NCBI GenBank assembly: GCA_021325135.1
Contig: JAJPHT010000007.1
Span: forward strand, 1 to 64,000
DNA length: 64,000 bases
Direction: 5' to 3'
Origin: Pseudomonadota bacterium
GTDB taxonomy: Archaea > Thermoplasmatota > SW-10-69-26 > JACQPN01 > JAJPHT01
Made by a program: the position numbers and the translations under genes. Within the stretch, counting starts at the first letter, position 1, and every line of letters starts with the position of its first letter. Below the pieces are notes generated by a model that searched no databases, had not been told where the DNA came from, and was given only the letters and a program-made list of their open reading frames with translations. Below are positions 60,106 to 64,000 of the stretch, piece by piece.

Positions 60106-61320
60106 CTACGTGGGGGCAACGTCCAAGAAAGTCGGGCGCTGGTCGCGGTGGTCGGCGGTGGCGAGGACGAGGGCTTGCACCGCTTCGCGCAACACGGCGT
60201 CCCTGGCGTGCTCGCCGTTGAACTTGGTGAGCCAGGGGCCGGCGTAGGCGGCGTCGGCGGCCTCTTGGGCGGTGAGATTCCCCGCGGTCGCCCGGACCCA
60301 TGCCTGCTCGATGACGCTATCGGGGGTGGGGGTGTAGTTGGCGAGGTATCCCTTGTGGATTTCCAGGACGACGGCCCGGGTGGAGTTGGCGCGGAAGGCG
60401 GCCTCCAGCGCGCCTTCCGTCCAGCCCCGGTCGAGGGTTTGGTTGATGACGTAGGGGAAGAAGTTGTGCGCGAGTCCGTAGAAGAAGGAGTCGTCGGCGC
60501 CTCCGCGCTCGTATGTCACGGTCTGGGAGTCCGCGCGGACGTGCTCGATGTAGGCCAGCCCGGCGGGTCCCACCGTGATGACCTGCGAGGTCTGATTTGC
60601 CGCGGCGTCCTCGGCGGCGCGCGCCTCGGAGAGCCAGAAATCCGCCGTGGTGAGCCGGCGATCGGCGCGGCCAAGGGCGGTACCATCCGTGGCGTATGAC
60701 TTCCCGTCGTCGTTTGGGTACGGCTCGGGGCCCGGCTTGGCGCTGGAGATTTGCGCGGGCCAGTCCACGTCCAGGACCGCTCGGGCCTCTTCGGCAGCCA
60801 ATTCCGCCAAAGCTAGGGCGTTGATTGCCTGCACGCTATGAGCCTTCGGTCGAAATGCCGTGATGTTCGCCTCCATGGCGGCCGTCGCGTTGCGCACCTC
60901 GCCGGGAGCGTTCTTCCATGTCTGAATTTGAGTCTCGCGGTCGGGGGATGCGAACCCACGCGAGAGGGCGAATGCATCTTCGTAGGCAAGTTCCGTGTCG
61001 TCGATGGCGAGTGTGATATTGTGGTCTTGGGCGTAGAACTTGGCAAACGTTGTCCCTGCGTAATCCCGAGTCCAAGCAGCAGTTTCGCCGCTAACATTCA
61101 TCGCCGATGCGTTGAGACGGTCGGTCGCCGTGACCTCCCAGTCGAACTGACGCTCCAGGAACGGGGAGGTCGCGTCGACGGTGTGCAAGGGAGACAGAGG
61201 CGTCGGGGCGGAGAACGTGGGAGTTGCCGGCCCACCCAGATGCCCTGTTTCCAAGATGAGCACGATGGCCAAGAGAATCCCGAGGAGGCCGAGAGCTTCG
61301 GGAGGTACACGTCGACGCAT
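60106..61320 (-). CDS. Secreted or surface protein with one N-terminal helix
   Basis: 404 residues: basic start, one helix (LGLLGILLAIVLILETGHLG), then an all-helical extracellular domain with about eight N-x-S/T sites (LNASAMNVSG, DHNITLAID, ANITAF, ANQTS, INQTL, ANSTR, ANYTP, GNLTA). Only one or no Cys. No family is recognised. It follows the cysteine-repeat gene by 9 bp, so the two are co-transcribed and may form a complex. Confidence 0.68.
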   Translation of the reverse strand: MRRRVPPEALGLLGILLAIVLILETGHLGGPATPTFSAPTPLSPLHTVDATSPFLERQFDWEVTATDRLNASAMNVSGETAAWTRDYAGTTFAKFYAQDHNITLAIDDTELAYEDAFALSRGFASPDRETQIQTWKNAPGEVRNATAAMEANITAFRPKAHSVQAINALALAELAAEEARAVLDVDWPAQISSAKPGPEPYPNDDGKSYATDGTALGRADRRLTTADFWLSEARAAEDAAANQTSQVITVGPAGLAYIEHVRADSQTVTYERGGADDSFFYGLAHNFFPYVINQTLDRGWTEGALEAAFRANSTRAVVLEIHKGYLANYTPTPDSVIEQAWVRATAGNLTAQEAADAAYAGPWLTKFNGEHARDAVLREAVQALVLATADHRDQRPTFLDVAPT

Positions 61321-61329
61321 GCTAACCTC

Positions 61330-63633
61330 CTAGCCGTGCCTGATTTCGAGGGTCTTGGCGAGGTCGATCCAGTTCCACCACTCGTCGGTCACGGCATAGA
61401 GCCCGTTGAAGTTTTGCTCGATCGAGTGCAGGGCCTTGACCCCTCCGTGGAAGGTGCTTTGGCTCGTGCATGAGCCGCCGGTTCCGGGGATGGCGGCGCA
61501 TCCCCATTGGACGTTGAGGTCCATGCCCTCGTCGTGGCCGTAGATGTCCGTCTTTTGGAAGTAGACGTAATCCTGAGCCTGCGGGGACGTGCTGACGTCG
61601 TTCTGGACGACGTAGTCGGAGCATGCCGTTCCTTGGCAGGAGAAGAGTTGGGCCACGGCGGGGAGCCACTGGCCGTCCGGCACGAGCGCCAGGAAGTTGA
61701 TCAGGTCCTGAATGGAGGGCCCGATTGCGGGAGCTTGCGATGCGCTCGCGCCGTCCCGGCTGAAGTCCGCGATCCCGTTGGGCGTCGTCTTCCAGAACTG
61801 GCTGCTCTGGGTGATGTCTCCCCGGATGATGCCAATCTCCGGGTTCTGGGTCCGGTAACACATGACCTGGACCCAACTGGAGTCGAGCGGATGGCACATC
61901 GAGACGCCCGACGACCAGGCGTTGTTGCTAGACACGCCGTGGCCGGTCGTCATGGTGTACGTCTGCTGGTTCCCAGTGAGGGCGTTCTTGCCATAGAACT
62001 CGTAGTCGAAGCTCCACGCGGCGGGCTGGTCGATCGAGCGGTGTCCCGCGCAGTCGACCACGCCGCGGTCCACGCGCGAGAACTTGAAGAGGCCCCGGTC
62101 GTAGGCCTGGAAGTCGGAGACGGTCCGCGTGTTGTTGTCGCCGCCGTCCGTGTACGAAACCGGCGAGGGCGAGTTGCTACCGCAGGGAATCCAGTTGCGC
62201 GTGAAGCAGGCCTTCACCGTGCCAGGCAGCGGGTCGCCGAAGGCGCTCGTGGTGCAGGAAATGCTGCCGGAGACGCCGTCGCGCCAGTAGAACCGTCCGT
62301 TCGCGCCGAAGGCCACGTCTCTCGTGCCGCTGAAGCTGCACGTCCCGCTCTCGTTGGCGCAGAAGGCGTACCCCATGGGACCCGTGGGCAGGGCGCTGGT
62401 CTTGGTGAAACACGCCTTCACGATCCCGTAGAGCGGGTCGCCGAAGAGGTCGTTGTTGCAGTCGATCCCCAGGTTGACGCCGTTGAGGTAGGTGAACGTC
62501 CCTTGCGCTCCGTAGGCAACGTCGCTCTTGCCCGAATAGCTGCAACGGTTGTTCTCCGAGGCGCAGTAGGAGTACCCGGGGGGACCTGCAATGCGCGTGT
62601 AACACGCCTTGCCGACCCCGTAGAGGGGATCGCCGAAGACTGTGTTCGTGCAGTCGGTCCCGCCCGAGAGCGTGAGGCTGTTGAACGTCCCGTCGGCGCC
62701 ATACTTCACGTCCGCGGGCCCCGTGAAGGTGCAGTGCTGGGGCTCGGGCACGCAGTAGGTGAAGCCCGCGGGCTCCCCGCTTCCGTCGGTGGCCTTCGTG
62801 TAACAGGCGTTGGTCGTCCCGGAGTTGGGATCGCCGAACACGTCGTTGCGGCAGCTTACGAAGTGGTCCACGCTGTGCTTGTAGAGGAAAGACGAGCCGG
62901 CGCCGTAGGCCACGTCCTTGAGGCCCGTGAACGTGCAGTCCGCGCCCTGGTCCGCGCAGTATGTGTAGCCGCTGGGCCCCGTGGGCGTCATGGGCGACGC
63001 GGTGGTGCGGTTCGTCCCGTTCCCAGCCGCGTCGTTGACCACGATGGTGTCGTTCTGCGGGGCTCGGCTCGTCGCGGCCACCGAGGAGAGCACCGCGGCC
63101 CCGAGCCCGGTTCCTGCGGCGGACGGTGCGAGCGCCGCAGGAGGGGCCAGGTCAAGGGGCGTGATGGGGAACTCGGCGACCGTGGCGCCGCTGAGCGGGT
63201 CGACAAGCTGCCAGAGCCCGGCCTGGTCGGGAATGACGTGCCAGAAGAGGTAGTAGTGGTCCGGCGCGTTCGACGCCCGCGTGTCGGTGAACTCGACGCC
63301 CGTCCTGCCCACGATTTGTCCGAGAGGGTTCACGAGTTGGAGGCTCTGGCGGGCGGGCGCCCCGTAGACGGCGAAGCTCTGCGCCTCCGAGAGAGAGTAG
63401 CCCACGAACTGAGGGCGTTCGCCGCCGAGGATCATGGTGGCGATGTGCCCCGAGTAGTGAAGCCCATCCGGCGCGTCGGGCGCGGCGTCTCGCGCGGGCG
63501 CCCCTGAGGCGCCCGTGGCGGGCGCGGGCTCCGCCGCGAGGGCCAGCGTCGGGGCCAGGAGGAGAAGGACGCTGACGAGCGCCAGACGGGTCGTTCGCGG
63601 GCGTGTGCTGGATCGCGTAGTTGGCTCTTGCAT
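61330..63633 (-). CDS. Large secreted protein with four Cys-rich tandem repeats
   Basis: 767 residues from ATG 63633, with a signal peptide (LALVSVLLLLAPTLALA). Residues 60-160 are a beta domain; about 222-465 hold four repeats of about 60 residues, each [GF]-[YF]-[ST]-[YF]-C-A-x-E...C-[TS]-[FY]-[ST]-G...D-V-[AK]-[YF]-G-A...C...FGDP-x-x-G-x-x-[KN]-A-C-[YF]-T. This repeat is known from bacterial secreted hydrolases and lectin-like proteins. The C-terminal 300 residues contain DGGDNNTRTV, NQQTYTMTTGHG and a CxxxxC pair. Probably a surface carbohydrate-binding protein. GTTATGAG about 60 bp upstream is a box A candidate. Confidence 0.75.
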   Translation of the reverse strand: MQEPTTRSSTRPRTTRLALVSVLLLLAPTLALAAEPAPATGASGAPARDAAPDAPDGLHYSGHIATMILGGERPQFVGYSLSEAQSFAVYGAPARQSLQLVNPLGQIVGRTGVEFTDTRASNAPDHYYLFWHVIPDQAGLWQLVDPLSGATVAEFPITPLDLAPPAALAPSAAGTGLGAAVLSSVAATSRAPQNDTIVVNDAAGNGTNRTTASPMTPTGPSGYTYCADQGADCTFTGLKDVAYGAGSSFLYKHSVDHFVSCRNDVFGDPNSGTTNACYTKATDGSGEPAGFTYCVPEPQHCTFTGPADVKYGADGTFNSLTLSGGTDCTNTVFGDPLYGVGKACYTRIAGPPGYSYCASENNRCSYSGKSDVAYGAQGTFTYLNGVNLGIDCNNDLFGDPLYGIVKACFTKTSALPTGPMGYAFCANESGTCSFSGTRDVAFGANGRFYWRDGVSGSISCTTSAFGDPLPGTVKACFTRNWIPCGSNSPSPVSYTDGGDNNTRTVSDFQAYDRGLFKFSRVDRGVVDCAGHRSIDQPAAWSFDYEFYGKNALTGNQQTYTMTTGHGVSSNNAWSSGVSMCHPLDSSWVQVMCYRTQNPEIGIIRGDITQSSQFWKTTPNGIADFSRDGASASQAPAIGPSIQDLINFLALVPDGQWLPAVAQLFSCQGTACSDYVVQNDVSTSPQAQDYVYFQKTDIYGHDEGMDLNVQWGCAAIPGTGGSCTSQSTFHGGVKALHSIEQNFNGLYAVTDEWWNWIDLAKTLEIRHG

Positions 63634-64000
63634 GGTGTTCGCCTCGGTGGTGAAGGCGAGTCCGCACAAACGCCCCATTGCGCGACTCCCCCAATCTCAT
63701 AACAGAATGGGGGAGAGAAAGGTTCCGGAGAATTGTTGTGAAACCCCTGTGAAGTTGCGCGGCAATGGTTAGCATGCCGCAGGCGAGTTTGGGGCGTGGC
63801 CGAGGCGAACTTGAGGCTTCCCCTCGGCGTTGTTTCCCCCTCGCTGGGGCGGCATGAATTCGCGCGGCCCGGGAGAAGGCCGCGGGGATGGCGCGGTGGC
63901 CCCTAGGTGCGGCTGGCTCCTCAGGGCCTGCGGGTGGGGCACCTCCAGGGTGTTAGGAGGTCCGTCAAGATGGGGCCTCTGTGAGGGTGAGGTTGCCTTG
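63634..64000. other. Upstream region of the repeat-protein gene with structured repeat R5
   Basis: Holds a box A candidate inside CCCCCA...TGGGGG (63685-63712), a hairpin (GCGGCA with TGCCGC near 63757-63778) and R5 at 63901-63979: CCCT and AGGTGC pair with AGGG and GCACCT, and GAGGTC (63957) pairs with GGCCTC (63974) around CGTCAAGATGG. R5 is the weakest member. No gene is seen in the last 367 bp. Confidence 0.45.

Overview
The window is a GC-rich archaeal chromosome segment. Both subunits of the archaea-specific polymerase D are present (DP2 at 24327-27950 minus, DP1 at 32728-34383 minus), together with a 743-residue CDC48/VAT-type AAA ATPase, a helicase-less XPF/ERCC4-type nuclease, an archaeal COG2108-like radical SAM protein and many secreted or membrane proteins with archaeal layouts. 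The DP1/DP2 pair plus the VAT-sized AAA ATPase point to a euryarchaeal lineage, and a high-GC member of Thermoplasmatota is my best guess (inference, not proven). Many genes have an A/T-rich box A about 25-30 bp before the start codon and little or no leader, which suggests leaderless transcripts; others have a GGAGG motif 7-9 nt before the start. I found no tRNA, rRNA or CRISPR array.

Layout. 1-9.5 kb: a DnaJ-domain membrane protein, a nucleoside deoxyribosyltransferase fold, a pair of paralogous membrane proteins, a RelE-type toxin-antitoxin module, a cation:proton antiporter, the XPF-like nuclease and the radical SAM enzyme. 9.6-24.3 kb: a membrane-tethered double-winged-helix regulator, a hydrolase, a PIN/RHH toxin-antitoxin pair, two tandem Asp-box (sialidase-like) lipoproteins, a methyltransferase/DsbA-fold pair, a formyl-THF cyclo-ligase, an Fe-S XPD-like helicase and small secreted proteins. 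24.3-42.6 kb: the polymerase D subunits, a 1.3-kb AT-richer island spanning the junction of two surface-protein genes, the AAA ATPase and several tiny secreted peptides with a shared two-cysteine pattern. 42.7-52.8 kb: an ABC-2 export system whose first permease is fused to a PrsW-like membrane protease, a type III polyketide synthase with an isoprenylcysteine-methyltransferase-like partner, a PRC-barrel protein, HflX and a metallophosphoesterase.

53-64 kb is accessory. A divergent tyrosine recombinase (55021-56631) and its small helical partner are followed by minus-strand small genes, several with very clear leaderless promoters. Then come structured repeats (58.7-60.0 kb, and one more at 63.9 kb), and two large secreted proteins, one with four cysteine-rich tandem repeats. 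Each structured repeat is a long hairpin plus a second hairpin whose loop is nearly invariant (GTCAAG(G)AT) while the stem sequences differ and stay complementary. They sit downstream of minus-strand genes, like the recombination sites of a gene-cassette array, but lack the integron attC core. This is the strongest candidate in the window for an undescribed system.
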